Of a stretch of 64,000 nt of DNA, positions 37,437 through 45,995 are shown piece by piece (position 1 is the stretch's first letter; the number at the start of each line of letters is the position of its first letter). The notes under the pieces were generated by a model. The model did no database searches. It was not told the DNA's origin and worked only from the letters and a program-made list of their open reading frames with translations. The position numbers and the translations under genes are program-made. Source of the stretch: Paracidovorax avenae (GTDB lineage: Bacteria > Pseudomonadota > Gammaproteobacteria > Burkholderiales > Burkholderiaceae_C); NCBI RefSeq assembly GCF_040892545.1, contig NZ_CP156079.1:1957501-2021500 (forward strand), written 5' to 3'.

Positions 37437-38876
37437 TCAGTGGTCGTGTCCATGGCCCTGCTGGCCTCCATGGCCGTGGCCCGGCTTGCGCACGCGGGCT
37501 GCGCCGTCGCCGGCACCCGCATCCGCTGCCGGTGCGCCCGGGGCCCGCGGCGCGGGCGGCAGTGCATCTGCGCCGCCCTGCCATTCATGCGCTCGTGTGC
37601 CGGGAGGCTGCACGTAGTCCCCCGGGTCGCGGAAATCCCTCGCGGCGAGGCCCTCGCGCACCTTGAGCACGCTGAACATGCCGCCCATTTCCAGCGGCCC
37701 GAAGGGGCCGGTGCCGGTCATCATCGGCAGGGTGTTCTCGGGCAGGGGCATCTCCATCGCACCCATGTCGGCCATGCCGCGCTCGCCCATCACCATGTAG
37801 TCGGGCACGATCTTCTGGATCCTGGCCACCAGGCCGCGGTGGTCCACGCCGATCATGGTCGGCACGTCGTGGCCCATGGCGCCCATGGTGTGGTGGCTCT
37901 TGTGGCAGTGCACGGCCCAGTCTCCGGGCTCGTCGGCCATGAACTCGATCTGCCGCATCTGGCCCACCGCGACATCGGTGGTCACCTCGGGCCAGCGCGC
38001 GGACGGGGGCACGGTGCCGCCGTCGGTGCCCGTCACCTCGAACTCGTGGCCGTGCACGTGGATGGGGTGGTTGGTCATGGTGAGGTTGCCGATGCGCAGG
38101 CGCACGCGGTCGCCGCGCCGCGCCACGAAGGGATCGATGCCCGGGAACACGCGGCTGTTCCACGACCACACGTTGAAGTCCGTCATCTCGTTGATGCGCG
38201 GCGTCCGGCTGCCCGGCTCCACCGCGAAGGCGCCGAGCAGGAAGGCGTAATCGCGGTCGGCGGTGGCGATGCGCGGGTGCCGGCCGCGCGCGTCCAGGCG
38301 CGGGTGCGTGATCCACAGGCCCATCAGGCCCATGGCCATCTGAACCATCTCGTCGGCATGCGGGTGGTACATGAAGGTGCCGGGGCGGCGCGTGGTGAAC
38401 TCGTACACGAAGGTCTTGCCCGCGGGAATCGCCGGCTGGTTGAGGCCGGAGACGCCGTCCATGCCGTTGGGCAGCCGCTGGCCGTGCCAGTGCACGCTGG
38501 TGTGCTCGGGCAGGCGGTTGGTGACGAAGATGCGCACGCGGTCACCCTCGACCACCTCAATCGTGGGGCCGGGGCTCTGGCCGTTGTAGCCCCAGAGGTT
38601 GACCTGGAAGCCGGGCGCGAACTCCCGCACCACGGGCTCGGCGACGAGGTGGAATTCCTTGACGCCGTCATTCATGCGCCAGGGCAGGCTCCAGCCGTTG
38701 AGGGTGACGACCGGGTGGAAGGGCTGGCCGGTGGGCGGTGGCGGCGGCACCTGGGTGCCGGCGCCCGCGGGCGCGGCGGCCTCGGGCAGGGATGCAAGGG
38801 CCGCGCGGCCCACCGAGGCGGCGGAGAGTGCGGCCACGGCCGTGGCGGCGCCGCCGAAGAAGTGTCTGCGTTGCAT
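37437..38876 (-). CDS. Multicopper oxidase, copper resistance type
   Basis: A 479-residue periplasmic oxidase. The N-terminus MQRRHFFGGAAT looks like a Tat signal, as expected for an enzyme folded with copper. Copper-binding motifs are HWHG, YHPHAD, NHPIHVHGHEF and the C-terminal HCHKSHHTMG, giving the type 1 and trinuclear sites. A methionine-rich stretch (MVMGERGMADMGAMEMPLP) and a terminal His/Gly tail (GHGHGGQQGHGHDH) would bind extra copper. It probably oxidises Cu(I) to less toxic Cu(II). It starts three bases after the TolC-family gene, so translation is coupled. Confidence 0.92.
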   Translation of the reverse strand: MQRRHFFGGAATAVAALSAASVGRAALASLPEAAAPAGAGTQVPPPPPTGQPFHPVVTLNGWSLPWRMNDGVKEFHLVAEPVVREFAPGFQVNLWGYNGQSPGPTIEVVEGDRVRIFVTNRLPEHTSVHWHGQRLPNGMDGVSGLNQPAIPAGKTFVYEFTTRRPGTFMYHPHADEMVQMAMGLMGLWITHPRLDARGRHPRIATADRDYAFLLGAFAVEPGSRTPRINEMTDFNVWSWNSRVFPGIDPFVARRGDRVRLRIGNLTMTNHPIHVHGHEFEVTGTDGGTVPPSARWPEVTTDVAVGQMRQIEFMADEPGDWAVHCHKSHHTMGAMGHDVPTMIGVDHRGLVARIQKIVPDYMVMGERGMADMGAMEMPLPENTLPMMTGTGPFGPLEMGGMFSVLKVREGLAARDFRDPGDYVQPPGTRAHEWQGGADALPPAPRAPGAPAADAGAGDGAARVRKPGHGHGGQQGHGHDH

Positions 38877-38879
38877 GGG

Positions 38880-40364
38880 TCAGTGGCCCGCGCCGGCCGG
38901 GGCCGCGCTGGACGAAGTGGAGGAGGACATGACGGAGGCGGAGGCCGCTGCGGCTGCGGCGGGCTGCGCGCCGGGCGAGGCGACCATGAGCGCAAACTGC
39001 AGGTCGGTGTCCGCGAGCCAGAAGTCGCGCCGCGCGGCGATGGCGTCGGCCACGGCCTGGGTGGTCTGCCGGGCCTGGGCGAGCAGGTCCCAGACGCTGG
39101 CGAGCATGCCGTTGTAGCGCAGCAGGGTCTCGTCCTGGATCTGCCGCTGCAGCGGCACGACGTGGCGCTCCTGCTCCTGCGCCAGCTCCCAGGCGGTGCG
39201 GTAGCCGCGCCATTGCATGCGCACTTCGGCACGGGCCTGCAGCGCGGTCTGCTGGAGCTGGGCTGCGCTTTCCTGCACGAGCCCCCGGGCACGGGCACTG
39301 GCAGCGCCACCCCAGTCGAAGAGCGGCAATGGCAGTTCCAGCTCCCAGCCGCGCTTGACTTCGGAGTGGCCGCCGCCGCGCTCGGTGGTGGTGTCGCGCC
39401 GGTAGCCAATGCCGATGTCGCCGAAGAGCTGGCCGGCGCGGGCGACGCCCTGCTGGCCGGCCACGCGGTCCAGCCCGATCCGCGCCGCGCGCACATCCAG
39501 CCGTTCGCGCAGCGCGCGCTGCTCCAGCGCAACTGCGGCCATTGGCGCGGCGGGCAGGTCCGGCAGGCGTGGCGGCAGGGTGATCGCCTCGGCCGAGGTG
39601 CCCCAGAGGCCGAGGGCCAGCGCCAGCGCCTCGCGTTCCGTGTCTGCCGCGAGCCGTGCCCGTGCCAGCCGGGCACGCACGTCGGCCAACACAGCCTGCT
39701 CGCGCGCGGCCTGCAGCCGGCTCCAGTTGCCCACGCTGGCCATGCGGCGCGCCAGTTCGGCGCCGGCCTCGGCAGCATCGTGCATGCGCTCGTGGGCGGC
39801 GAGGGTTTCCTGCGCGGCGACGGCGCGCAGCCAGGCGCGGCGGGCATCGCTGGCGACGCGCGCGGCATCGGCCGCGGCGGCGAGCGTGTCCTGCTCCCGC
39901 AGGCTGCCGGCCCAGCGGCTGCGCCAGGGCAGGGCGATCAGGTCCACGAGGCTGAAGGTGATCGATCGTTCGATCTCGCGCTCGTGCGCGGTTGCGAGCC
40001 GCCCCAGGCCCAGCACCGGATTGGGCGGCGTGAGTGCCTGCACGCGCTCGGCGTCCTGCACGCCCAGGCGCGCCAGGCGGGCCTGGAGGCCGGGGTGGCG
40101 CAGCAGGGCGATGCGCACGGCGGCGTCCTGCGTGAGCGGCGCAGCCAGCCAACCGGCCACGGCTTCATCGGCGGCGCGTTGCGCTGCGGGATCGGTGGGG
40201 CGCAGGGCGGCGTGGTCGGCGCCGGCCGTGCGGCCCTGCAAGGTGGCCTGCACATCGCCGCGCAGCCCGTCGGGCGAGACGCTGGCGCAGCCTGCCAGCA
40301 GGAATGCGGCGGCCAGGGCCGGCCAGCGCGTCGGGCGAAGGCAAGGCATCGGTGTTGCGGTCAT
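38880..40364 (-). CDS. TolC/CusC-family outer-membrane lipoprotein
   Basis: A 494-residue outer-membrane factor. A signal peptide with lipobox LLAGC (Cys26) is followed by two TolC-type halves of long helices (RAWLRAVAAQETLAAHERMHDA and RTAWELAQEQERHVVPLQRQ in parts) and barrel strands (LELPLPLFDWGG). The C-terminus is a Ser/Ala-rich tail. CusC-type partners normally dock with RND pumps, yet no CusA or CusB gene is present here. Its ATG overlaps the stop of the preceding small gene (ATGA). A role in copper export or oxidase-linked detoxification is inferred from the operon. Confidence 0.88.
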   Translation of the reverse strand: MTATPMPCLRPTRWPALAAAFLLAGCASVSPDGLRGDVQATLQGRTAGADHAALRPTDPAAQRAADEAVAGWLAAPLTQDAAVRIALLRHPGLQARLARLGVQDAERVQALTPPNPVLGLGRLATAHEREIERSITFSLVDLIALPWRSRWAGSLREQDTLAAAADAARVASDARRAWLRAVAAQETLAAHERMHDAAEAGAELARRMASVGNWSRLQAAREQAVLADVRARLARARLAADTEREALALALGLWGTSAEAITLPPRLPDLPAAPMAAVALEQRALRERLDVRAARIGLDRVAGQQGVARAGQLFGDIGIGYRRDTTTERGGGHSEVKRGWELELPLPLFDWGGAASARARGLVQESAAQLQQTALQARAEVRMQWRGYRTAWELAQEQERHVVPLQRQIQDETLLRYNGMLASVWDLLAQARQTTQAVADAIAARRDFWLADTDLQFALMVASPGAQPAAAAAASASVMSSSTSSSAAPAGAGH

Positions 40365-40858
40365 GGCTGGTGCCCTCCGGCGGGCGTGCCGTCATGGCCG
40401 TGGTGGTGCATGGCCGGGGCAGGCTCGGCGACCGCAGGTGGGGCCGCTGCAGGCGCGGCCGTCGCAGGAATGGCCGAGGTATGCGCGGCGTGGTCCGGCG
40501 CCATGGTGGCGGTGGAGGCCTCTGCCGCGGAGCGGCGCCCCTGGCGTGCCTCCCAGGCTGCGATGTCGGCATGGCCGCGCGGGAAGGCGGCGACGGCTGC
40601 ATGGGCATCGCGCCAGTCCCCCGGTGCGGTGTCCGCAGGCCAGGGTGGCAGCGCCGCGTGGCGCGGTGGCGTGGCGGGCGCATCCGGCAGCGCGGCATCG
40701 CCCTGGGCGGCAGCGGCCGGCGGGAAAGGCGGTTGCGCCTGCGCCGGCACGGTGGCGGGCACGATCAGCGCCGCGACGAGCGCGCAGCGGCGGAAGAACG
40801 AACGATTGAGACGGGAAGAAAAACGTCGGGAACGGGCGCGGGGCCCCGGGGTGTGCAT
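40361..40858 (-). CDS. Small exported Ala/Pro/His-rich protein
   Basis: A 165-residue protein with an N-terminal export signal (RRCALVAALIVPATVPAQAQ) and a mature part rich in Ala, Pro and His, ending MHHHGHDGTPAGGHQP. An AGGAGA ribosome-binding site precedes the ATG at 40858. It overlaps the TolC gene by four bases and so belongs to the copper operon. The terminal His cluster suggests periplasmic metal binding. No known family was recognised. Confidence 0.75.
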   Translation of the reverse strand: MHTPGPRARSRRFSSRLNRSFFRRCALVAALIVPATVPAQAQPPFPPAAAAQGDAALPDAPATPPRHAALPPWPADTAPGDWRDAHAAVAAFPRGHADIAAWEARQGRRSAAEASTATMAPDHAAHTSAIPATAAPAAAPPAVAEPAPAMHHHGHDGTPAGGHQP

Positions 40859-40968
40859 GGAAAGTCTCTCCTGGGCTCGGAAGCGAAAGCGGAACGCGGC
40901 CGCGCCACCGTGCGCCAGGTTCTCCCGGAAGGGCACGGGCGGGGCGGACGCACTTCGGGCGTCGAGGC

Positions 40969-41448
40969 TCAGGAAATGGGTGGCTTGGTGGCCTGCGCGG
41001 GCAGGGCGCTCGCGAAGCGGACGGCAGCGGGCACGCGCAGGCCGCCGCCGTGGGAAACCGCGCCCGGGGCGGGCGCGGCAGGTGCCATCACCACCGTATG
41101 GCAGATCTCGCAATCGGCGCAGGCCGCATGCGCCGCGTGGTCGCCGGATGCGGCACCGCAGGCCGCGGTGGGCAGCCGGGCATGGGCTGTTGTGACCTCG
41201 CCATGGCAGCCGGGTGTGCTCGTGATGGAGCCTGGAGATGCAGCGCCGTGCCCGCCATGGGCCCTGGCATGCGCAGCGTGCGCCGCGGTTTCGTCGAGGG
41301 CCGTGCCATGGGCTGCATGCTCCGCGTGCGCCGAAACCGTACTGCCGGTATGTACAACGCCCGCCATCTGCGCGGCCATGGCCGGGCCCACGAGCCCGCG
41401 CAGGGCCATGAGCACGATCAGCGCGAAGAAGGCGAGGCGGCGGCGCAT
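40969..41448 (-). CDS. His-rich exported protein, DUF2946-like
   Basis: A 159-residue protein with a signal peptide (MRRRLAFFALIVLMALRGLV) and a mature part with many histidines (HAEHAAHG, HAAHARAHGGHG) and a C-terminal CADCEICHTVVM cluster. The Cys/His cluster and context recall small DUF2946-type proteins of metal-resistance operons. It starts 34 bases after YitT and 110 bases before the next copper gene. It probably binds copper or zinc in the periplasm; this is inference from composition. Confidence 0.75.
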   Translation of the reverse strand: MRRRLAFFALIVLMALRGLVGPAMAAQMAGVVHTGSTVSAHAEHAAHGTALDETAAHAAHARAHGGHGAASPGSITSTPGCHGEVTTAHARLPTAACGAASGDHAAHAACADCEICHTVVMAPAAPAPGAVSHGGGLRVPAAVRFASALPAQATKPPIS

Positions 41449-41482
41449 GGCCAGGATGATACGGCGTGCCTGGCGGGCGCGG

Positions 41483-42121
41483 TCACACGGCCATGTAGCG
41501 GCCGGGGCGATGGTTCATGGCCAGCACCAGGTTGAGCGCGACGGCGCCCACGATGGACCAGAGCACCCGTCCCGGCTCGACGGTGAACAGCGCCAGCAGC
41601 ACGATCGCGCAGTCCACGGCCATCTGCACCTTGCCGGCGCGCCAGCCGTGGCGGTCCTGCAGGTAGAGCGCGAGAATGCCGACGCCGCCCAGGCTGCAGC
41701 GGTGGCGGAACAGCACGAGAAAACCCGTGCCCACGATGAGCCCGCCCGCCACGGCCGCGTAGAGCGGCTGCAGCGCCGACAGCTGCAAAAAGCGCGACTG
41801 TGCCTCGGTCATCAGCGAGAGCAGCAGCACCGCGATGAAGGTCTTCAGGGTGAACGCGCGCCCCATCTTGCGCCACGCCAGCCAGTAGAAAGGCAGGTTC
41901 AGCAGGAAGAACCACTTGCCGAAGCCGATGCCCGTGGCGTAGTGCAGCAAAAAGGCGATGCCCGCCGTGCCGCCCGTGAGCAGCCCCGCGCTGGTGAAGA
42001 AGGCCACCCCGACCGAGATCAGCAGCACGCCCGTGAACACGGCCAGGGTGTCTTCGGTGGCGCTGTGCGGGACCATGGCGGGAGCAGGGGCGGCAGAAGG
42101 AGGGCTCAGGGTCTGGCTCAT
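41483..42121 (-). CDS. YitT family membrane protein
   Basis: A 212-residue inner-membrane protein with five or six hydrophobic helices (ISVGVAFFTSAGLLTGGTAG, then GFGKWFFLLNLPFYWLAWR and LVLFRHRCSLGGVGILAL). It matches the YitT N-terminal family, without the cytoplasmic C-terminal domain found in Bacillus. The ATG at 42121 opens a normal start; upstream in-frame codons are non-coding. It is the first gene of the run leading into the copper genes. Substrate unknown; a metal link is suggested only by position. Confidence 0.82.
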   Translation of the reverse strand: MSQTLSPPSAAPAPAMVPHSATEDTLAVFTGVLLISVGVAFFTSAGLLTGGTAGIAFLLHYATGIGFGKWFFLLNLPFYWLAWRKMGRAFTLKTFIAVLLLSLMTEAQSRFLQLSALQPLYAAVAGGLIVGTGFLVLFRHRCSLGGVGILALYLQDRHGWRAGKVQMAVDCAIVLLALFTVEPGRVLWSIVGAVALNLVLAMNHRPGRYMAV

Positions 42122-42414
42122 GGGTGGCGAAAACGGAGGGGAGGCTGGCTGTACGAATGGGGCCCCGACGCCATGGCTCTGCGCGCCTGCATGGCATGCC
42201 CTGGCGGGCGGAAAGGTCTGCGATTGCAGCACGTGGCCGTGTCCGGCGGCTTGCGGTGCATCAAGCCGTTTTCCGCAGACAGGCGGGGTCCATGAATTCT
42301 AGGGTAAACCCTGAATCCATGGGGCCGCGCTGCGATGGGGCATGGGGCGTTCCCGGTCATGCCCACTCCATGCAAGAACCGTACCCTATTCGCCAGTTGG
42401 CGGCGCCCCGCGGC
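42122..42414 (-). promoter_or_regulatory. Gap upstream of YitT/copper run with palindrome and -10
   Basis: A 293-base gap between the P-type ATPase stop and the YitT start. On the minus strand TAGAAT (42296-42301) is a good -10, and it directly abuts the inverted repeat AGGGT-AA-ACCCT (42301-42312), which would lie in the promoter spacer. No -35 of consensus type is visible, which would suit an activator-dependent promoter. If used, the leader before YitT would be about 170 bases. The regulator is unknown. Confidence 0.4.
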
Positions 42415-44535
42415 TCAGCGTGCCGCTCTTCCCACGCCGCGCAGCATGCGCAGCCCGTTGGCCACCACCAGCAGGCTGGCGCCCATGTCGGCAAACACCG
42501 CCATCCACATGGTCGCCTGCCCCGCGAGCGCCAGGCCGAAGAACACCACCTTGATGCCCAGCGCCAGGGCGATGTTCTGCCACAGCACCGCGTGCGTGCG
42601 GCGCGAGAGGCGGACGGTCTCGGCCACGCGGCGCAGGTCGTCGTTCATGATGACGACGTCGGCGGTTTCCATCGCCACGTCGGTGCCGGCCGCACCCATG
42701 GCGAAGCCGATGTCGGCGCGCGCCAGCGCGGGCGCATCGTTGATGCCGTCCCCGGCCATGGCCGTCATGCCGTGCTTCTGCTGCAAAGCGGCGATGGCCG
42801 AGAGCTTCTGCTCGGGCAGCAGGCCCGCCTGCACCTCCGAAATGCCTGCTTCCCGCGCGGCTGCCCGGGCCGCCGCCGCGTGGTCGCCCGTCAGCATGAC
42901 CGGCACGATGCCCAGGGCGCGCAGGTCGGCCACGGCTTCCACCGCCTGCGGCCGCAGGGTGTCGGCCACGGCGAACAGCGCCCGCACGCCCTGGGCGTCG
43001 CCCAGCAGCGTCACGCTGCGGCCCTGGGATTCGTGCGCCGCTGCGGCGGCCTCTACCGCGTCCGTCCACAGGCCGCGCTCCTGCGCCAGCCGCCGGTTGC
43101 CCAGGAACCAGGTCGCGCCGTGGATGCGGCCTTCCACGCCGCGGCCGGGCAGGGCGGTGAAGTCCTGCACTTCCGGCAGGTCGGCCGGAGCATCGCCGAT
43201 GCCGGCCGCGATCGCCCTGGAGACCGGATGGTCCGAGCGCCCTGCCAGCGCGGCGGCCACGTCGCCGGCACCGTCCCCGCCGAAGCGTTCGCTGCCCACC
43301 AGCACGGGCCGGCCCGCCGTCACCGTGCCCGTCTTGTCGAAGGCCACGGCGCGCACGCCGCGGGCCCGCTCCAGCCACTGGCCGCCCTTGATCAGGATGC
43401 CGCGCCGCGCGCCCGCCGCGAGCCCGCTCACCACCGTCACCGGGGTGGCGATGACCAGTGCGCACGGGCAGGCGATCACCAGCAGCACGAGGGCTCGGTA
43501 CAGGGCGTCCAGCCAGGCCCAGCCCAGCGCCAGGGGAGCACCCACCGCCACCATGGCCGCGAGCGCGAACACCGTGGGCGTGTAGATGGCGGCGAAGCGG
43601 TCCACGAAGCGCTGCATGGGCGCGCGCGAGCCCTGCGCCTCCTCCACCGCATGGATGATGCGGTCCAGCGTGGTGTTCCCGGCAGCGGCCGTGACGCGGA
43701 ACTGGAGCTCGGATTGCGCATTGAGCGTGCCGGCATACAGCCCGTCGCCGGGCGCCTTGTCCACGGCCAGGCTTTCACCGGTCACGCTGGATTCGTCCAC
43801 CGCTCCGCGGCCTTCCAGCACCACGCCGTCCAGCGGCACGCGCGCGCCGGGGCGCAGGCGCAGCACGCTGCCCACCGGCACCTCGGCCGCGGGCACCGTG
43901 CGCCAGCGGCCGTCCTCGCCGCGCAGTTCGGCCTGCTCGGGGCTCAGCGCCAGCAGCGCGCCGATGGCGTCCCGCGCGCGGCCCACGGCGCGGTCCTCGA
44001 TGCGCTCGGCCAGGGCGTAGAGGGCCATCACCATGGCGGCCTCCGGCCACTGGCCGATCAGGAAGGCGCCCGTCACGGCCACGGCCATGAGCGCCGAAAT
44101 GTCCAGGCGGCCACGCGCCAGCGAGCGCAGGCCGCTGCGGTACACGCCCAGCCCGGCCAGCAGGATGGCAACGGCCGCCACGGCCATGCCGGCGGCCTGC
44201 CAGGGCAGGGCGTCGGGAGCGAGCAGGTGCAGCAGCTCCGCGGCGGTCGCGGCGACCAGCGAGGCGCCGAGCCGGCCCCAGCCGGGCAGCATGCCATGGT
44301 CATGGTCGTGCCCATGGCTTCCGGCTGCCGCGCTGTCCGGGTCATGCGCATGGCCGTGGCCGCCGTCCCCATGGTCGTGGTCGTCATGCGATACCGCGGG
44401 CGACGGTGCGGGGGGCGCAGCTGCCCGGGGCGGCGCCCCGCATGCGCTGCCGCATCCGCAGGCCAGATCGATGCGTGCCTTGCCTCCCGGGGCGGCAGCC
44501 GCCGGAGAGCGGTCGGTGGAAGCCGTGCTTGCCAT
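42415..44535 (-). CDS. Heavy-metal P1B-type ATPase (Cd/Zn/Pb export)
   Basis: A 706-residue metal-exporting P-type ATPase. The catalytic aspartate is in DKTGTVT, the membrane metal site in CPCALVIATPV, the phosphatase loop TGES, and the hinge AGDGINDAPAL. The N-terminus lacks a standard GMTCxxC domain. Instead it has CGCGSACG followed by a His/Asp-rich stretch (HDDHDHGDGGHGHAHD, GSHGHDHDHG), typical of ZntA/CadA-like exporters of Betaproteobacteria. It is divergent from a CadR/PbrR-like MerR regulator with a shared operator, so induction by Cd, Pb or Zn is likely. Upstream in-frame codons overlap the promoter and are not used. Confidence 0.92.
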   Translation of the reverse strand: MASTASTDRSPAAAAPGGKARIDLACGCGSACGAPPRAAAPPAPSPAVSHDDHDHGDGGHGHAHDPDSAAAGSHGHDHDHGMLPGWGRLGASLVAATAAELLHLLAPDALPWQAAGMAVAAVAILLAGLGVYRSGLRSLARGRLDISALMAVAVTGAFLIGQWPEAAMVMALYALAERIEDRAVGRARDAIGALLALSPEQAELRGEDGRWRTVPAAEVPVGSVLRLRPGARVPLDGVVLEGRGAVDESSVTGESLAVDKAPGDGLYAGTLNAQSELQFRVTAAAGNTTLDRIIHAVEEAQGSRAPMQRFVDRFAAIYTPTVFALAAMVAVGAPLALGWAWLDALYRALVLLVIACPCALVIATPVTVVSGLAAGARRGILIKGGQWLERARGVRAVAFDKTGTVTAGRPVLVGSERFGGDGAGDVAAALAGRSDHPVSRAIAAGIGDAPADLPEVQDFTALPGRGVEGRIHGATWFLGNRRLAQERGLWTDAVEAAAAAHESQGRSVTLLGDAQGVRALFAVADTLRPQAVEAVADLRALGIVPVMLTGDHAAAARAAAREAGISEVQAGLLPEQKLSAIAALQQKHGMTAMAGDGINDAPALARADIGFAMGAAGTDVAMETADVVIMNDDLRRVAETVRLSRRTHAVLWQNIALALGIKVVFFGLALAGQATMWMAVFADMGASLLVVANGLRMLRGVGRAAR

Positions 44536-44602
44536 GGTGTGTTGTCCTTGCTTGGGGTGAATTCCGACAGGGGTCCGCAGCCGGACCGTGCCATCATTGG
44601 AA

Positions 44603-44623
44603 ACCTTCAAGCCGCTTCAAGGT
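44603..44623. promoter_or_regulatory. MerR-type operator between metal ATPase and cadR-like gene
   Basis: A 21-base element with outer arms ACCTT (44603-44607) and AAGGT (44619-44623), the geometry bound by MerR-family metal regulators. On the minus strand it lies right after a -35 TTGACC (44621-44626) and would occupy the long, about 19-base spacer of the ATPase promoter; the -10 (near TCCAAT, 44596-44601) is weak, as usual for MerR-activated promoters. It also sets the regulator start: the GTG at 44588 lies upstream of the operator, so the GTG at 44630 is preferred. Confidence 0.7.
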
Positions 44624-44629
44624 CAAGCC

Positions 44630-45094
44630 GTGTCCGCCGCAAGCCCCCACCACCGTATCGGCGATGCCGCCCGCCTCTCCGGCGTGCCCGCCGCCAACAT
44701 CCGTTACTACGAGAAGGAAGGGCTGCTGCCCGCCCAGGCCCGCGCCGACAACCGCTACCGCCTCTACAGTGACGACGAAATCCACCGCCTGCGGTTCATC
44801 CGCCTGTGCCGCGCCATGGACATGTCGCTGGACGAAGTGCGCACGCTGCTCTCGCTTGGCAGGGGAGCGGACACCGCCGCGGACCATGCGGCCTGCGCCA
44901 CGGTGGACGAGCACCTGCTGCACGTGCGCACCCGCCTGCGGGAGCTGCAGGCGCTGGAGGCCCAGCTGCTGTCGCTGCGTGGACGCTGTGACGGCACCGA
45001 CGGCAGCCGCTGCCACGTGATCGAGGCCCTCCATGACCGTGCCGATGCCGATCCCCTGCCGCTGCCCGATCCGCCGGCGCGCCGGCATGTGTGA
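44630..45094 (+). CDS. MerR-family Cd/Pb-responsive regulator
   Basis: A 154-residue metal sensor of the CadR/PbrR group. The N-terminal winged helix (RIGDAARLSGVPAANIRYYE, KEGLLPAQARADNRYRLY) is followed by a long dimerisation helix and a C-terminal Cys cluster (HAACATVDEHL, GRCDGTDGSRCHVIEAL). The Cys spacing is that of Cd/Pb sensors. The start is taken as GTG 44630 because the longer GTG 44588 version would put the shared operator inside the coding region; AAGG at 44619-44622 is its ribosome-binding site. It is divergent from the P-type ATPase that it probably activates. Confidence 0.88.
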   Translation: MSAASPHHRIGDAARLSGVPAANIRYYEKEGLLPAQARADNRYRLYSDDEIHRLRFIRLCRAMDMSLDEVRTLLSLGRGADTAADHAACATVDEHLLHVRTRLRELQALEAQLLSLRGRCDGTDGSRCHVIEALHDRADADPLPLPDPPARRHV

Positions 45095-45169
45095 CCGCCT
45101 TCCGCCGATGCGCGTGCAGCCGCCTCCGACCGGAACCCCGTCCGCCCGCTGCCTGGCCGGGGAGTCCGC

Positions 45170-45970
45170 ATGAGCGCCGGAACAGGCACGCTGCCCCCAT
45201 GGATCGACCGGCTGTGGCGCGCCGCGCGCGGCTGGGCGCTGGCCTGGTGGCGCATCGTCTACCTGGGCGCGGTGGTGGCGGTGCTGATGCTGTCGCCGTC
45301 CAGCTACGGGCGGTCCACCCGCGTGCGCCTGGCGCGCCACATGTACATCGACACGGCGCCCCTGCTGCTGGGCTTCACCGCGCTGGTGGCACTCATCTGC
45401 CTGGTGGTCACGCACATCGTCGTCGTCACCGCGCGCAGCTACGGCCTGTCGCACTATGCGCTGCAGATGGTGGTGCGGGTGCTCGTGCTGGAGCTGATCC
45501 CGCTCACGGCGGCGCTGTTCGTGGCGCTGCGCACCACGATCCCGGGCGGCACCCAGCTGGCCCTCATGCGCCAGTCGGGCCACTGGGATGCGCTGCGCGC
45601 GCGGGGCGCCGACCCTGTCCGCGTGGAACTTCTGCCGCGCGTCGTGGCCGGCATCTACGCCAGCATCACGCTCGCCGCGCTGTCGTGCGTGGTGGCCCTC
45701 GTCATGGCCTACCTGGGCGTCTATGGGGCGAGCACGGCGGGCGTGCCCGCCTACACCCGCATGTTCGGCCAGGTGTTCACGCCGCCGGTCACGCTGCTGT
45801 TCGCGCTCAAGACCCTGCTGTTCAGCCTGGCCGTCGCGCTCATTCCCATGGCCGCGGGTCTGCATGCCACGGGCGACCCGCGCGCCCGCTCCGAACTCGG
45901 CGGCTTCGCACGCATGTTCGCGGTGCTGCTGCTGATCGAGATCGCCTCGCTCATGGGCAACTATTACTGA
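45170..45970 (+). CDS. MlaE-family ABC transporter permease
   Basis: A 266-residue inner-membrane protein with five or six helices matching the MlaE permease of phospholipid ABC transporters. The conserved cytoplasmic segment before the EQ-loop-like region (RQSGHWDALRARGADPVRVEL) is the coupling region to the ATPase. A GGGGAG ribosome-binding site precedes the ATG. Next come an MCE gene (25 bases later) and a lipoprotein, but no ATPase gene. It would shuttle lipid between membranes with MlaD-like MCE protein; the ATPase must be supplied from elsewhere. Confidence 0.85.
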   Translation: MSAGTGTLPPWIDRLWRAARGWALAWWRIVYLGAVVAVLMLSPSSYGRSTRVRLARHMYIDTAPLLLGFTALVALICLVVTHIVVVTARSYGLSHYALQMVVRVLVLELIPLTAALFVALRTTIPGGTQLALMRQSGHWDALRARGADPVRVELLPRVVAGIYASITLAALSCVVALVMAYLGVYGASTAGVPAYTRMFGQVFTPPVTLLFALKTLLFSLAVALIPMAAGLHATGDPRARSELGGFARMFAVLLLIEIASLMGNYY

Positions 45971-45995
45971 CTGACGTTTTCCCGGACCGCTTCCG

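Noticed and set aside
37362..41195. A 1277-codon open frame on the plus strand across the copper operon
   Set aside because: It is antisense to the multicopper oxidase, TolC and small His-rich genes, which have clear motifs; its composition is that of a shadow frame.
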